The translations under genes and the position numbers were made by a program. Below, piece after piece: positions 1 to 9,947 of a DNA stretch of 50,480 nucleotides; the stretch's first letter is position 1, and every line of letters starts with the position of its first letter. Source of the stretch: an uncultured Peptococcaceae bacterium (GTDB lineage: Bacteria; Bacillota; Peptococcia; Peptococcales; Peptococcaceae); the NCBI GenBank assembly GCA_949743265.1, contig CATJSX010000109.1, positions 1 through 50,480 of the forward strand. Reading direction: 5' to 3'. The notes under the pieces were generated by a model that did no database searches, was not told the DNA's origin, and worked only from the letters and a program-made list of their open reading frames with translations.

Positions 1-58
1 ATACATTTTGATACAAATCTCTATTGATAGTTAAGTTAAGAAATCAAATAGGAATTTA

Positions 59-73
59 CGTATTGCGCATACG
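59..73. promoter_or_regulatory. Interrupted palindrome upstream of DASS transporter 1
   Basis: CGTAT-TGCGC-ATACG forms 5-bp arms about 35 bases before the start codon. A T-N11-A style dyad is typical of LysR operators and a LysR gene faces this transporter, so it is a candidate LysR site. The arms are short and chance is possible. Confidence 0.25.
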
Positions 74-106
74 ATAAGTTGAATTAGAGATTAAAAGGAG
101 GCAGTA

Positions 107-1564
107 ATGATGACTGAGCGAACAACATTAACCGCTAATTATTTAATTCATAGTTTTATATGTGTTTTGCTGATGATTGGCGTTGGCTTTTTGCCGCCGA
201 TTGGCGGAATAACGCCTTATGGTATGGATATTTTAGGAATTTTTTTAGGCTCTATTTACGGATGGGTATTTGTTGACTTTGTTTGGCCAAGTTTTTTGGG
301 CATGCTGATGTTGGTTGTTGTGGGATATGGTACTACAGCGGAAATATTTAAGGCGGGATTTGGCGATAGCATTGTTTTGAATTTATTTTTAACAACAGTA
401 TTTTTTGCGTTTATTTCCAAAACGGGTTTGATGACTTTTTTAGCTAACCGTATTGTAAGCGCAAAAATTTGTGTTGGCAGACCGTGGGTTTTAATAGCAG
501 CATTTTTCTTTATTGCCTCTTATATCGCTGGCTTTACCAATAATGTGGCGTGTACGTTATTACTATGGAGTATTATCTATAGTATTGCCAATGAATTGGG
601 CTATAAGCCGGGAGAAAAACTGATCACATATTTGATTGCTGGCATTGTATTTTTTGCTGTGTGGTCTATTGCGCTGTTTCCTTTTTTGCCATGGTCGCAA
701 GTATGTATTGGTTTGATGAGTAATATGGTTGACTTTGGGGCGTATTCACAAGTCGGATGGATTGTTACTGGTCTTATTTTGCCTATCCTTACAATCATTG
801 GTTATATTGCTATGGGGAAATTTATTTTTAAACTTGATACATCTAAATTCACCCTTCCAGAAGAGCGACTGACAGAAATGCGCTCTGCAAAACTTGGTAC
901 TTCTGAAAAAGTGGGCATCGTTTATTTACTGATATTCTTAGTTGTTGTCATTGTTCCCAGTTTTGCTCCAAAAACATGGCCAGTTATTGCAATTTTATCT
1001 GATTGGGCAATTATTGGCGCTTGTTCTTTATGCTTTATCGGTGTCTGCTTTATGAAAAACAAAGATGGTATTGCTGTGAATAAGTTTGGCGACATGGTTT
1101 ATCAAGGGGTAAGCTGGGATATGATTATTCTGATGATTGCGACTGTACCTATTTGCGCTGCAATGGAAGCTGGCGAAACAGGCATCATGGTAACCGTTAT
1201 GTCAGCAGTAACGCCATTTTTATCTTCCTTAAGCCCCAGTGTTCTCGTTGCCGCGATTGTACTTTTCTTTATAACCATTACGCAATTTGCGCATAATTTG
1301 ATTTTACTATTAGTGTTTGGTCCGGTTTTATGTCAGTTTGTTTCGTTTGCTGGTATTCCGCCTATTGTATTTGCTTGTGTGTTTGTGCTTTGTTTGCAAG
1401 CTGCTATGGCTACTCCCGGCGCAAGCGCTAATTCTGCTATGTTGTTCGGTAATGTTGAATGGATTAACAAAAAAGACGCGATGCTTATGGGCTGGCTTTT
1501 TGTGGCAATGATAGCCATTCTGCTGATTGCAGTTGTTTTGCCAATCAATTTAATGTTTAATTAA
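107..1564 (+). CDS. DASS/SLC13-family anion permease (transporter 1)
   Basis: Predicted inner-membrane carrier of the divalent anion:sodium symporter (DASS, SLC13) group. Members move di- or tricarboxylates or sulfate; the substrate here cannot be read from sequence. The 485-residue protein is almost entirely hydrophobic helices. Motifs shared with two paralogues in this window are YGW...WPS (residues 51-62), GRPW (124-127), GYKP (165-168), TQFAHN (392-397, at the place of the family SNT motif) and TPGAS (436-440). AAAGGAGG precedes two adjacent ATG codons; the second (position 110) has the better spacing, so the N-terminus is uncertain by one residue. A LysR gene lies tail-to-tail downstream across a shared terminator. 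Confidence 0.85.
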   Translation: MMTERTTLTANYLIHSFICVLLMIGVGFLPPIGGITPYGMDILGIFLGSIYGWVFVDFVWPSFLGMLMLVVVGYGTTAEIFKAGFGDSIVLNLFLTTVFFAFISKTGLMTFLANRIVSAKICVGRPWVLIAAFFFIASYIAGFTNNVACTLLLWSIIYSIANELGYKPGEKLITYLIAGIVFFAVWSIALFPFLPWSQVCIGLMSNMVDFGAYSQVGWIVTGLILPILTIIGYIAMGKFIFKLDTSKFTLPEERLTEMRSAKLGTSEKVGIVYLLIFLVVVIVPSFAPKTWPVIAILSDWAIIGACSLCFIGVCFMKNKDGIAVNKFGDMVYQGVSWDMIILMIATVPICAAMEAGETGIMVTVMSAVTPFLSSLSPSVLVAAIVLFFITITQFAHNLILLLVFGPVLCQFVSFAGIPPIVFACVFVLCLQAAMATPGASANSAMLFGNVEWINKKDAMLMGWLFVAMIAILLIAVVLPINLMFN

Positions 1565-1602
1565 ACATATAAAGCCAGCTTTGTAATCATTGACGGTTAT
1601 CG

Positions 1603-1650
1603 AAAAACTTATCTCTGACTATTTTTTATAGGTTTGGAGATAAGTTTTTT
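1603..1650. terminator. Bidirectional terminator between DASS 1 and LysR 1
   Basis: AAAAACTTATCTC (1603-1615) pairs with GAGATAAGTTTTT (1637-1649) over 13 bp, with a T run on the plus side and A run on the other, so it can end both convergent genes. Confidence 0.85.
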
Positions 1651-1672
1651 GTATTGCCCGATTTTTCATGGT

Positions 1673-2599
1673 TCAAATCAAATCATGATAGTCTACGATT
1701 TGACCAGTTAATTCTAATACATATTTTTCTAATACGTTTAAAACAATAGCAATTTCCTGATTCAGTTCTTCACGCGGAAGCAGCAAGTAATAAGTTACTT
1801 TTAGCGGCGGTCTAATAGGAAGCGCCGTTATAGCATCTTTGGGAAAGGTTCTGGAGAAAAAGTAGTAATTGGTTACGGCTGCCATTTCTTTTTTTAAAAT
1901 TAGTTTTAACTGCACATTGATGTTGTTAGAAATGAATTCCACATCATAATTTTGTGGAGAAGTATAAACACCAGCGCACAATACTTTATCCAAATGGTGA
2001 AATTCTGAAGCCGACAAATTTTTGCGGCGTCCTAATTCAGAGTCTTTTGCCACGCAAGCAACCAATTCATCCTCAAATAGTTTGAAAATTTGTATATCAT
2101 CGGGAAAAGCGCGCAATATATCTGCTGCATCACTTTGCATTAGCATAAAGATGCACAAATCAACAGTGGCCTCTTGAATCTGTCTGATCATTTGTTCTAA
2201 TGCAGTAGCATCTGTACAAAAGAAATCCAAAAAAGGCTGTTGTTTTTCGAGCAAATCCAAAAGATCGGGAATTAAAACGGTCATGGATAACGGATTAGTC
2301 AAAATACGCACTGTTTCGTCACTTTTGATTTTTTCACCGTTGTGCAGATTGCAAAGATAATTTTCTAATTCGGCGTATTGTTTGACAATAGGCGCTATGT
2401 ACTTATAGACTCGTTCGCCTTCAGGGGTCAACGAGATGCCTGTCTTGCTGCGATTAAACAAAATAACGCCCCATTCGGATTCCATTCGTTTTAACGCGTC
2501 GCTAATTCCTTGCTGTGAAATAAACAGCCGCTGTGCTGTTGCATTGATGGAGCCGGATTTGGCAACTTCCAAAAAATATTTCAGCTGCTCAATTCGCAT
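1673..2599 (-). CDS. LysR-family transcriptional regulator 1
   Basis: DNA-binding regulator of 308 residues, the usual LysR length. The N-terminal winged helix-turn-helix is clear (residues 1-60, with SGSIN..AQRLFISQQGIS), followed by a periplasmic-binding-like effector domain. The start has a good site (AAGGAGAGG) 8-10 bases upstream. It is tail-to-tail with DASS transporter 1, and a similar LysR gene is tail-to-tail with DASS transporter 3, so control of transporter expression by an organic anion is a reasonable inference. The effector is unknown. Confidence 0.9.
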   Translation of the reverse strand: MRIEQLKYFLEVAKSGSINATAQRLFISQQGISDALKRMESEWGVILFNRSKTGISLTPEGERVYKYIAPIVKQYAELENYLCNLHNGEKIKSDETVRILTNPLSMTVLIPDLLDLLEKQQPFLDFFCTDATALEQMIRQIQEATVDLCIFMLMQSDAADILRAFPDDIQIFKLFEDELVACVAKDSELGRRKNLSASEFHHLDKVLCAGVYTSPQNYDVEFISNNINVQLKLILKKEMAAVTNYYFFSRTFPKDAITALPIRPPLKVTYYLLLPREELNQEIAIVLNVLEKYVLELTGQIVDYHDLI

Positions 2600-2635
2600 T
2601 TTCTTATTACCTCTCCTTTATGTGCTTTTTACTTT

Positions 2636-2664
2636 AGTATAGCATGTTATTTTAGATATAACAA
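2636..2664 (-). promoter_or_regulatory. Promoter of LysR 1
   Basis: On the minus strand TTGTTA (2659-2664), a 17-base spacer and TATACT (2636-2641) stand about 40 bases before the LysR start codon. Confidence 0.65.
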
Positions 2665-3210
2665 TTATTCATTGTGTCTTTCGGCAATTGTTTAACAAGT
2701 AAAACAGCATATCGCTTAAAAAATAAAAATTTCCTCTAGTCATTGTCAGAATATACCGTATCAATAGCCAAGCTGTTATTGGTTGACGAATTTTTCAGTA
2801 AAATAGGCGTATATTGGACCATATAAGCACTGTGGGTTGCTGTATGGTGTTAAAAATTTTTTTAACGGGCTAGCCATCGTTGTTTAAAATCTTCTGTAGA
2901 AATAAAATTATTTTTACGCTAGGTTTTAGTAAATAGAGTAAAGAATCAGCGTTTTGGATGAAATCTTTATCGTTTTTGATAGAAAACGTTTAAAGCAGCA
3001 GTATACGTGTAAAGTAAACGTCCTATTGGGGTTTTGCTGTCGGCGAGTGTACGTTTCAAATGTTCTTTGTATGACTAGCGACTGCAAGTCGTTTAGAGTG
3101 GGTTGTTGCTGTTTTAAGTGAATAAGTGGAAAATTATTTTTGGCGCAAAGTTTGCCTATAACTAATCAGTGGCACAACGGTAAAATTTTTCGTTTTTTAT
3201 CAAAAAACAC
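2665..3210. other. Gene-free stretch between LysR 1 and the GntR operon
   Basis: No open frame with a ribosome site and no RNA gene was recognised. The sequence is AT-rich with small inverted repeats, for example GTTAAAAA...TTTTTAAC near 2849-2866 and GCAAA-G-TTTGC near 3144-3154. It may be decayed sequence or contain an unrecognised small RNA. Confidence 0.4.
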
Positions 3211-3239
3211 TTGCCAAAGTGCGCAAACTGTAGTATTAT
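3211..3239 (+). promoter_or_regulatory. Promoter of the GntR-ABC operon
   Basis: TTGCCA (3211-3216), 17-base spacer, TATTAT (3234-3239). The -10 box is inside the left arm of the operator described next. Confidence 0.75.
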
Positions 3240-3265
3240 TGTATCAATCACTTAATACAATAATA
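3234..3265. promoter_or_regulatory. GntR (YtrA-type) operator, 11-bp perfect inverted repeat
   Basis: TATTATTGTAT (3234-3244) and ATACAATAATA (3255-3265) are exact reverse complements with a 10-base spacer. The left arm covers the -10 box and the right arm ends 17 bases before the GntR start codon. This is the expected position for an autorepressor site; the assignment to this GntR protein is inference. Confidence 0.7.
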
Positions 3266-3282
3266 TCAAAGGAGTGAGATAA

Positions 3283-3648
3283 ATGAATTTCAATCCGGCA
3301 ATGCCTATTTATTTGCAGCTGATGGCGGCAATCAAACTCCAAATTGTCGCTGGTCATTTAAAGCCCGGTGAAAAAATTCCTGCGGTACGGGAATTAGCGT
3401 TACAGTATGAGGTCAATCCTAATACGATGCAGAAGGCTTTGAGTGAATTAGAGCGGGAAAATTTGCTCTATAGTCAACGCACCAGCGGGCGTTTTGTAAC
3501 GGAAGATACTGTTTTAATTAGTAATCTAAGAAATGAATTGGCAAAGACACAGGTTGATGAGTTGATTCGCGGTTTAAAAAGTATGGGTTATACTGATGAG
3601 GAGATCATCAATTTGATTAAAAGTTATTTGGAGGGAATGGAGTCATGA
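3283..3648 (+). CDS. GntR-family regulator, YtrA type
   Basis: Short regulator of 121 residues. Residues 1-70 form the GntR winged helix (IYLQLMAAIK...GEKIPAVRELA..YEVNPNTMQKALSELE) and only a short helical tail follows, which defines the YtrA subfamily. Such proteins repress the adjacent ABC transporter operon, as in Bacillus ytrABCDEF. The start follows AAAGGAGTGAG. Its stop overlaps the ATPase start (ATGA), so translation is likely coupled. A strong operator-like inverted repeat covers its promoter. The inducing signal is unknown; in relatives it is often envelope stress or cell-wall-active peptides. Confidence 0.92.
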   Translation: MNFNPAMPIYLQLMAAIKLQIVAGHLKPGEKIPAVRELALQYEVNPNTMQKALSELERENLLYSQRTSGRFVTEDTVLISNLRNELAKTQVDELIRGLKSMGYTDEEIINLIKSYLEGMES

Positions 3649-4343
3649 ATACACTTTTACAGTTTAACGGCGTAAGCAAAATTTACGGCAATAAGCAAGC
3701 ATTGAATAACGTCACTTTTTCTTTACCAAAAGGAAAAATCGTAGGTTTATTAGGTCCTAATGGCAGTGGCAAAACCACTATTATGAAGCTGATCAATGGA
3801 TTGATTCAGCCTACTAGCGGTACGGTGCTCATTAACGGCGAAGCCCCAGGGGTTGCCAGCAAAGCTGTCATCAGCTATTTGCCTGATCGCACTTATCTGA
3901 ATAACTGGATGAAAGTTAGAGATACGTTTGATATGTTTTGCGATTTTTATACTGACTTTGATCGCCAAAAGGCGGAAGAAATGTTGCGCAATTTAGCTAT
4001 TGATCCAGCGGCTAACTTAAAGTCGCTATCAAAAGGAACTTTGGAAAAAGTACAACTTATTTTGGTTATGGCGCGCAAAGCCCAATTATACTTACTGGAC
4101 GAACCTATTGCCGGTGTCGATCCAGCAGCTAGAGATTATATTTTGCATACTATTTTAAATAATTATGGCGAAGAAAGTACTATCTTGCTTTCTACCCATT
4201 TGATCACTGATGTGGAAAGTATTTTTGAGCAGGTTATTTTTGTTAAAAACGGTACCATTGATTTAATGGGCGATGTTGATGAAATTCGCGCTAAACACAA
4301 TAAGTCCATTGATAGTCTTTTCCGGGAGGTTTATAAATGTTAG
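3645..4343 (+). CDS. ABC transporter ATP-binding protein (YtrB-like)
   Basis: Cytoplasmic ATPase of 232 residues that would power the two permeases downstream. Visible motifs are Walker A GPNGSGKT (37-44), signature LSKGTLEKVQ (128-137, a variant of LSGGQ common in YtrB/EcsA-like exporters), Walker B LYLLDEP (148-154) and the switch histidine in LLSTHL (about 182-187). It overlaps the GntR gene by four bases and the first permease by seven, so all are one translation-coupled operon. There is no substrate-binding protein, which points to an exporter or resistance/sensing transporter rather than an importer. Confidence 0.92.
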   Translation: MNTLLQFNGVSKIYGNKQALNNVTFSLPKGKIVGLLGPNGSGKTTIMKLINGLIQPTSGTVLINGEAPGVASKAVISYLPDRTYLNNWMKVRDTFDMFCDFYTDFDRQKAEEMLRNLAIDPAANLKSLSKGTLEKVQLILVMARKAQLYLLDEPIAGVDPAARDYILHTILNNYGEESTILLSTHLITDVESIFEQVIFVKNGTIDLMGDVDEIRAKHNKSIDSLFREVYKC

Positions 4344-5152
4344 GCAAATTGTTAAAATATGAAATTCGTGCAGCCGCCAGCGTTATGACGCCGATTTATT
4401 TGGGCGTTCTGGCGCTTGCCAGTATTTGCAGCGTTTGCGTTTACGGGTGTCTGAACAATCCCTTTTTTACTTTAACAGCAGCTGGCGGTAATCCCGTATT
4501 AGGCATAGTAACCGGTCTATCAGCTATGGTGCTTTTGGCGTTAGTATTATTGATGTTTATATTAACCGCCGCTAATATTATACAACGTTTTTTTGTTAAT
4601 TTGTTGCATGATGAAAGCTATTTGATGTTTACTTTGCCAGTAGAAACGTCGACATTATTGTTGAGTAAATTACTTAGTGCACTGTTTTATTTATTATTAG
4701 CGGTAGTTGTAAGCGGATTGGCTTTGTGGATAGTTGTGGGAATTCCCATGATGTTATCTATTCATTTTGGTTTAGGCTATGTATGGGTGCAAATGAGTAA
4801 ATTGGCGCAAATTTTTGCTCAAATTCCTTCAGGAGGGTTATATATCGTACAAGGAGTAATAGCTTTGTTGTTAGTGACCACAGCGCTTATTCTAACAGCT
4901 TATTTAGCTATGTTATTGGCTCAAATGCCGCTTTTTGGGCGACACAAAATTTTAGCGGCTATTTTGATCTTTTGTCTATTGGCTTGGTTTTTTAGCTTTA
5001 TTTCTACAATGGCGCCTTTGGGATCGCTGCTGTTAGGGGGAATGATGCACCTTTCTTTGGCAGGTTGGTTATTGATTATTATTCTTGCTGGTCAAAGTCT
5101 TGCTGCGTTTAGCCTTAGCAAGTGGCTAATGGCGCATAAGCTCAGTCTGTAA
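4337..5152 (+). CDS. ABC transporter permease 1
   Basis: Membrane subunit of 271 residues with six or so hydrophobic segments and no enzymatic motif. It begins MLGKLLKYEIRAAASVM, closely matching the start of the next gene, and the two share features such as IIQRFF.NLL.DE.YLMFTLPV and LLLSKLL, so they are tandem paralogues probably forming a heterodimer. It overlaps the ATPase gene. The substrate is unknown. Confidence 0.85.
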   Translation: MLGKLLKYEIRAAASVMTPIYLGVLALASICSVCVYGCLNNPFFTLTAAGGNPVLGIVTGLSAMVLLALVLLMFILTAANIIQRFFVNLLHDESYLMFTLPVETSTLLLSKLLSALFYLLLAVVVSGLALWIVVGIPMMLSIHFGLGYVWVQMSKLAQIFAQIPSGGLYIVQGVIALLLVTTALILTAYLAMLLAQMPLFGRHKILAAILIFCLLAWFFSFISTMAPLGSLLLGGMMHLSLAGWLLIIILAGQSLAAFSLSKWLMAHKLSL

Positions 5153-5192
5153 TGGGCGAAATTAAATAAATCTATCTGAGGAGGAATAAATT

Positions 5193-6008
5193 ATGCTGTT
5201 CAAATTATTAAAATATGAGATCAAAGCATCAGGACGTACGCTGATACCGTTGTATATTGGCATACTGGCGCTTTCTGTGGTCATTGGTTTGGCTTTTTCC
5301 GGCTTAGTGAATCAAGTACAGTACAATGGTTTTTTGTTCTCTGCTTTTGAAGAGGCTGGAACGTTATCTGGTTTACTGATGTTGCTGTTATTTGCTTTAT
5401 ATATCGCGTTGGGAGTGCTGACGATTTTGAGTATTATTCAGCGGTTCAACAATAATTTATTAGGCGATGAAGGCTTTTTGATGTTTACTTTGCCGGTTAA
5501 AAGCACGACGTTATTGCTCAGTAAACTTTTAGCGGCTATGTGCTGGGTAGTTTTAGCGGGTTTTATCGGTTTCCTTTCGATGAGCATTATTGTGGCAATG
5601 ATCTTGATTTTTACGCCAGAGTTTAATTTTTTCAATGAGCTGGCTTATTTGTGGGAAGCAGTAATAGAAAACATAACTTTTGAGAAAATATCATTGATGT
5701 TAAAAAGTCTTGTATTGAGTTTGCTTGATTTATGCGGTGTGATTTTGACGGCTTATTGGGCAATGATGATTGGACAGCTGCAAAAATTTGCTAATCATCG
5801 TATTATCGTCTCATTTGTGGCTTTCTTTGTCATCAACTGGCTTTATAGCGTTATAACCAATCCTATTTTAGGGCCCTTCAGCTACAATATCACAAGCTAT
5901 GAAGTATTTGGTTCCTATCTTTGGGTTCATATCATCATTTCTGCTATAGAAGCGATAGCAACATTTTTCATTGTCAATTTCATGACACAGAAGTATTTGA
6001 ATCTATAA
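5193..6008 (+). CDS. ABC transporter permease 2 (paralogue of permease 1)
   Basis: Membrane protein of 271 residues, identical in length to the preceding permease and with the same landmarks (MLFKLLKYEIKASG at the start, IIQRFNNNLLGDEGFLMFTLPVKSTTLLLSKLL in pieces around residues 75-108). The start follows GAGGAGG. It sits 40 bases after permease 1 and ends just before a GC-rich hairpin, so it is the last gene of the operon. Confidence 0.85.
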   Translation: MLFKLLKYEIKASGRTLIPLYIGILALSVVIGLAFSGLVNQVQYNGFLFSAFEEAGTLSGLLMLLLFALYIALGVLTILSIIQRFNNNLLGDEGFLMFTLPVKSTTLLLSKLLAAMCWVVLAGFIGFLSMSIIVAMILIFTPEFNFFNELAYLWEAVIENITFEKISLMLKSLVLSLLDLCGVILTAYWAMMIGQLQKFANHRIIVSFVAFFVINWLYSVITNPILGPFSYNITSYEVFGSYLWVHIIISAIEAIATFFIVNFMTQKYLNL

Positions 6009-6012
6009 ACGG

Positions 6013-6036
6013 TCCCGCCGCAAAATAGCGGCGGGA
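6013..6036 (+). terminator. GC-rich hairpin after the ABC operon
   Basis: TCCCGCCGC pairs with GCGGCGGGA (9 bp) around a six-base loop, four bases after the permease stop codon. The following T tract is weak (TGTTTG), so it may end transcription only partly or protect the 3' end. Confidence 0.7.
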
Positions 6037-6085
6037 TGTTTGAGATAAATCATACAAGAAATTTACTGGCGCATTTGCCAAGCCG

Positions 6086-6114
6086 TTGACTTAAAGGGTG
6101 AAAACTGATAAGAT
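6086..6114 (+). promoter_or_regulatory. Promoter of purA
   Basis: TTGACT (6086-6091), 17-base spacer, TAAGAT (6109-6114). The transcript would start near 6120, leaving about 125 bases of leader before the ATG. Confidence 0.75.
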
Positions 6115-6120
6115 ATTAAA

Positions 6121-6217
6121 GGAATATGCTTGTTTATTCCATCGGTAGATATCGGTTGCTCAAATGAACCGAACAAATTTCGGGCTTTATTTGAGCTTTT
6201 TGTATAACCGAAGATCT
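6121..6217 (+). promoter_or_regulatory. Structured purA leader with attenuator-like hairpins
   Basis: The leader contains a small hairpin GGAATA/TATTCC (6121-6140) and then a nested structure. GCTCAAAT (6158-6165) pairs with ATTTGAGC (6189-6196), with CCGAA/TTCGG inside, followed by TTTTTG (from 6197): a terminator-like element. TCGGTT (6152-6157) can pair with either AACCGA copy (6167-6172 or 6206-6211); the first pairing excludes the terminator stem. This is the layout of a transcription attenuator. It does not match a riboswitch class I recognise. CCGAAC at 6169-6174 also resembles the PurR box core, so protein binding to DNA is an alternative. Confidence 0.55.
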
Positions 6218-6228
6218 TAAGTGGATGA

Positions 6229-7530
<1,302 letters not shown>

Positions 7531-7566
7531 TCATAAACCATAACCAGTAAATATATGACTGTAAAT

Positions 7567-7600
7567 CAAAAGCGCTTCAGAGTTCTCTGAAGCGCTTTTG
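7567..7600. terminator. Bidirectional terminator between purA and the hydrolase
   Basis: CAAAAGCGCTTCAGAG and CTCTGAAGCGCTTTTG are perfect 16-base complements around TT. A and T runs flank the GC core, so it serves both convergent genes. Confidence 0.93.
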
Positions 7601-7629
7601 ATCATTTCGATTTTGCTTTCCTATAATTT

Positions 7630-8472
7630 TTAACGAGTTTTTTTGCTGCAAAACCAGTCAAGAAAATAATTTTTCATCTCAGGCGATGAAGAATGGCCTA
7701 TTCCTTTAAAATGGTGCAACTGTAACTGTTCATCGCTGGCGGTAGACGCTAAAAGCTCATAAAGTTTGATTTCGCCGTCTAAAGCCAGAACTTCATCGTC
7801 CATACCGTGAATCATGATGAGTGGCGTTTTGCCGATAGTTTCCCAATGATTCAACGGGCTGATGCGTTCGCCTATAGCGAAGGTTTCGATTTTTTCTGCT
7901 TCGCTGGGCGGAGCAAATGGTTTTTTGCCGCTGACCATTTCTGGATCAACAAATCCTAACGGTAGACGTAGTACTGCTTCCAAATCAGGAGTAGAGCTCA
8001 AGGCAGCGGCAGCTTTGATGGGATACTTGCCAAATGCTAAGTAAGAATAGGTGACCAAACCACCAAAAGAAGCACCTGCGATAAAAATTTGCTCTGCATC
8101 AACGCTATCCTGTCCTTGATAATAAGCAATCAACTTATCTACTTCGGCAGTTGTTTTCTGCAAAAGTCCGCATGTACGATAGCCTTCTGGATTATTCCGC
8201 TGTCCATGTCCTGCACAATCGGGTGCTACTACGAAGAATCCTTCTGTTGCTAATTCATAAATGAGCTGCAAGTTAGACTCCTTATTTTGAGTATAGCCGT
8301 GAACAAAGATAAACAATGGTTTTTTGATATCATCATCAAGATAGCAGTTTAAAACAGGAATATCTTCAACGGTGAGATCACGTTTAATTATTACATCTGC
8401 TGTACTGCCATATTGCGAAGGGCGGTCGTAAACGCCGGTTCTGTTTGGTTCATGGATAGTGCGTATTGCCAT
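7630..8472 (-). CDS. Alpha/beta hydrolase (esterase/peptidase-like)
   Basis: Soluble 280-residue alpha/beta-hydrolase. Visible are an HGYT oxyanion segment, the nucleophile elbow GASFGG (G-x-S-x-G), and a C-terminal HGMDDEVL aspartate segment and GIGHSSS histidine, giving a Ser-Asp-His triad. No signal peptide. The start is taken at 8472 (MAIRTIHEP); another ATG at 8481 lies only one base from AGGAGG, so 8472 is preferred although its spacing of ten is slightly long. It follows DASS transporter 2 by 20 bases in the same direction, so transport of an ester or amide that this enzyme then cleaves is a reasonable inference. Confidence 0.85.
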   Translation of the reverse strand: MAIRTIHEPNRTGVYDRPSQYGSTADVIIKRDLTVEDIPVLNCYLDDDIKKPLFIFVHGYTQNKESNLQLIYELATEGFFVVAPDCAGHGQRNNPEGYRTCGLLQKTTAEVDKLIAYYQGQDSVDAEQIFIAGASFGGLVTYSYLAFGKYPIKAAAALSSTPDLEAVLRLPLGFVDPEMVSGKKPFAPPSEAEKIETFAIGERISPLNHWETIGKTPLIMIHGMDDEVLALDGEIKLYELLASTASDEQLQLHHFKGIGHSSSPEMKNYFLDWFCSKKTR

Positions 8473-8492
8473 GTTTTTCATACCTCCTAATT

Positions 8493-9947
8493 TTATTTGA
8501 AAATAATATTGGCTAAGGGTATGCCAATAAGCATCAAAACAATAAACAAAATAATAATGGTTACGGCGGCATAAGCCATCAAATGTTTGGCTTTTACCCA
8601 TTCAGGATTAGCGAAAATCATAGCGGTAAAAGCTGAAGCCCCCGGCGTTAAAAGTGCAAAGCTGGTACAAAGAATCATAATAAGCGTTAAAGCTGCTGTA
8701 TTAAGACCGACTTGCACGGAAAAATTGATCAGTACAGGCATGATAATAATAGCCAAAACGACATTTTGCGCAAAATTGGTAATCACGGTGGCAAAAAACA
8801 TGATCATGAGGACAAAAACCAGCGGATTTAGCTGAGTCATCGGCGCAATCAAACCGTTAATCCATGGGGTAATTCCTGTTGTTTCTGCTGTCAGCATACT
8901 GGAAACTGGCATAACGAAAGCACACATAAAAATACATTCCCAACTCACACCGCCAGCCGCCAAACGACCGTAAGGGAAAAATGGCGTGCCGTCAGACTTT
9001 TTCAATAACATCATAACACCAGCAATTATAGCAACTTGACCAAACATCGTCAAGCGATTGATGAGAGTAGTCAACGCCCATGTTTTGGGCAAAATTGTTG
9101 GAGAAAGAAAGACCAATACAACCAACAAAAGAAAACCAAAAGCCATTTTTTGTTCGGTATTTAAATTTTTTTCTGTACCAAAACTATCTGCTGTTAAATT
9201 TTTTAACTTAGAAACATCAACGCGAAAAACAAAACGCATAATCAAAAGATAAACGAATACTAAGATAAAAAACATGGGAATCATAAACAGCATGTACCGT
9301 GCAAAATCCATAGGCGCATTAGGACGCATCGCATTATATGCTGCCATCAAAGCAATGGCATTGCCTTTAAACGGAATGATAACCGCCGCCAGCATGGTGG
9401 AAAGCGCTAAGCCCAAAACCATCGTTGTTGGAAACGGCGAGTAAGGTTTATAGTCTAATTGTTTACATAACTTCCACAAAATTGCCATAAAGACAACAAT
9501 AGCCGCTAAGCCGCTCATCAACAACCCACAGATGCCCATACCAATAAAAAATACATAGATAAATAGCCACGGTTTGCCCGCTGTTAATTTGTTGTTGACA
9601 AATTTATTGGCCATAACGTCTAACGCATTGGTTTGATTCAATAAAGCAATAATAGCAAAAAGCAAGAAGAGCATCACAACGATATTGTTGCCGAATCCTG
9701 CCGCTAATACTGTAGTCATATTAGTTGCTAAGCCTAAACCTAATAAACCCATAATACTGGGCCATAACATGTCGATAGTCGACCAACCATATACTGCGCC
9801 AATAAACGCGCCCAAAACTGCCATGCCTTCTTTGGTTAGAGGCGCCATAGCTGGTACAAAATGACTGCCGAAAATAATTATTAAAGTAACTGCGCAATGA
9901 ACATATTTCATTTCAAATCTCTTTTTTGCTGTAGTTTCTGTCATCAT
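8493..9947 (-). CDS. DASS/SLC13-family anion permease (transporter 2)
   Basis: Inner-membrane carrier of 484 residues, paralogous to transporters 1 and 3. Shared landmarks are YGWSTIDMLWPS, GKPWLF, DYKPYSPFPT, TNFAQN in place of the SNT motif, and TPGASAFTAMIF. The substrate cannot be assigned; organic dianions are typical. It starts with two adjacent ATG codons after AAAGGAGGA. It is the first gene of a two-gene unit with the alpha/beta hydrolase. A perfect 20-bp palindrome lies about 90 bases upstream next to a TATAAT box. Confidence 0.85.
   Translation of the reverse strand: MMTETTAKKRFEMKYVHCAVTLIIIFGSHFVPAMAPLTKEGMAVLGAFIGAVYGWSTIDMLWPSIMGLLGLGLATNMTTVLAAGFGNNIVVMLFLLFAIIALLNQTNALDVMANKFVNNKLTAGKPWLFIYVFFIGMGICGLLMSGLAAIVVFMAILWKLCKQLDYKPYSPFPTTMVLGLALSTMLAAVIIPFKGNAIALMAAYNAMRPNAPMDFARYMLFMIPMFFILVFVYLLIMRFVFRVDVSKLKNLTADSFGTEKNLNTEQKMAFGFLLLVVLVFLSPTILPKTWALTTLINRLTMFGQVAIIAGVMMLLKKSDGTPFFPYGRLAAGGVSWECIFMCAFVMPVSSMLTAETTGITPWINGLIAPMTQLNPLVFVLMIMFFATVITNFAQNVVLAIIIMPVLINFSVQVGLNTAALTLIMILCTSFALLTPGASAFTAMIFANPEWVKAKHLMAYAAVTIIILFIVLMLIGIPLANIIFK

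Noticed and set aside
6126-6167. A 13-codon frame (MLVYSIGRYRLLK) in the purA leader as an attenuation leader peptide
   Set aside because: The AAAGGA site is only two bases from the ATG and lies at the predicted transcript start, and the codons show no purine-pathway logic. The RNA structure itself is better supported.
8482-8601. N-terminal extension of the alpha/beta hydrolase by 43 residues
   Set aside because: It runs into the coding end of DASS 2, has no ribosome site, and the extension does not resemble the family.
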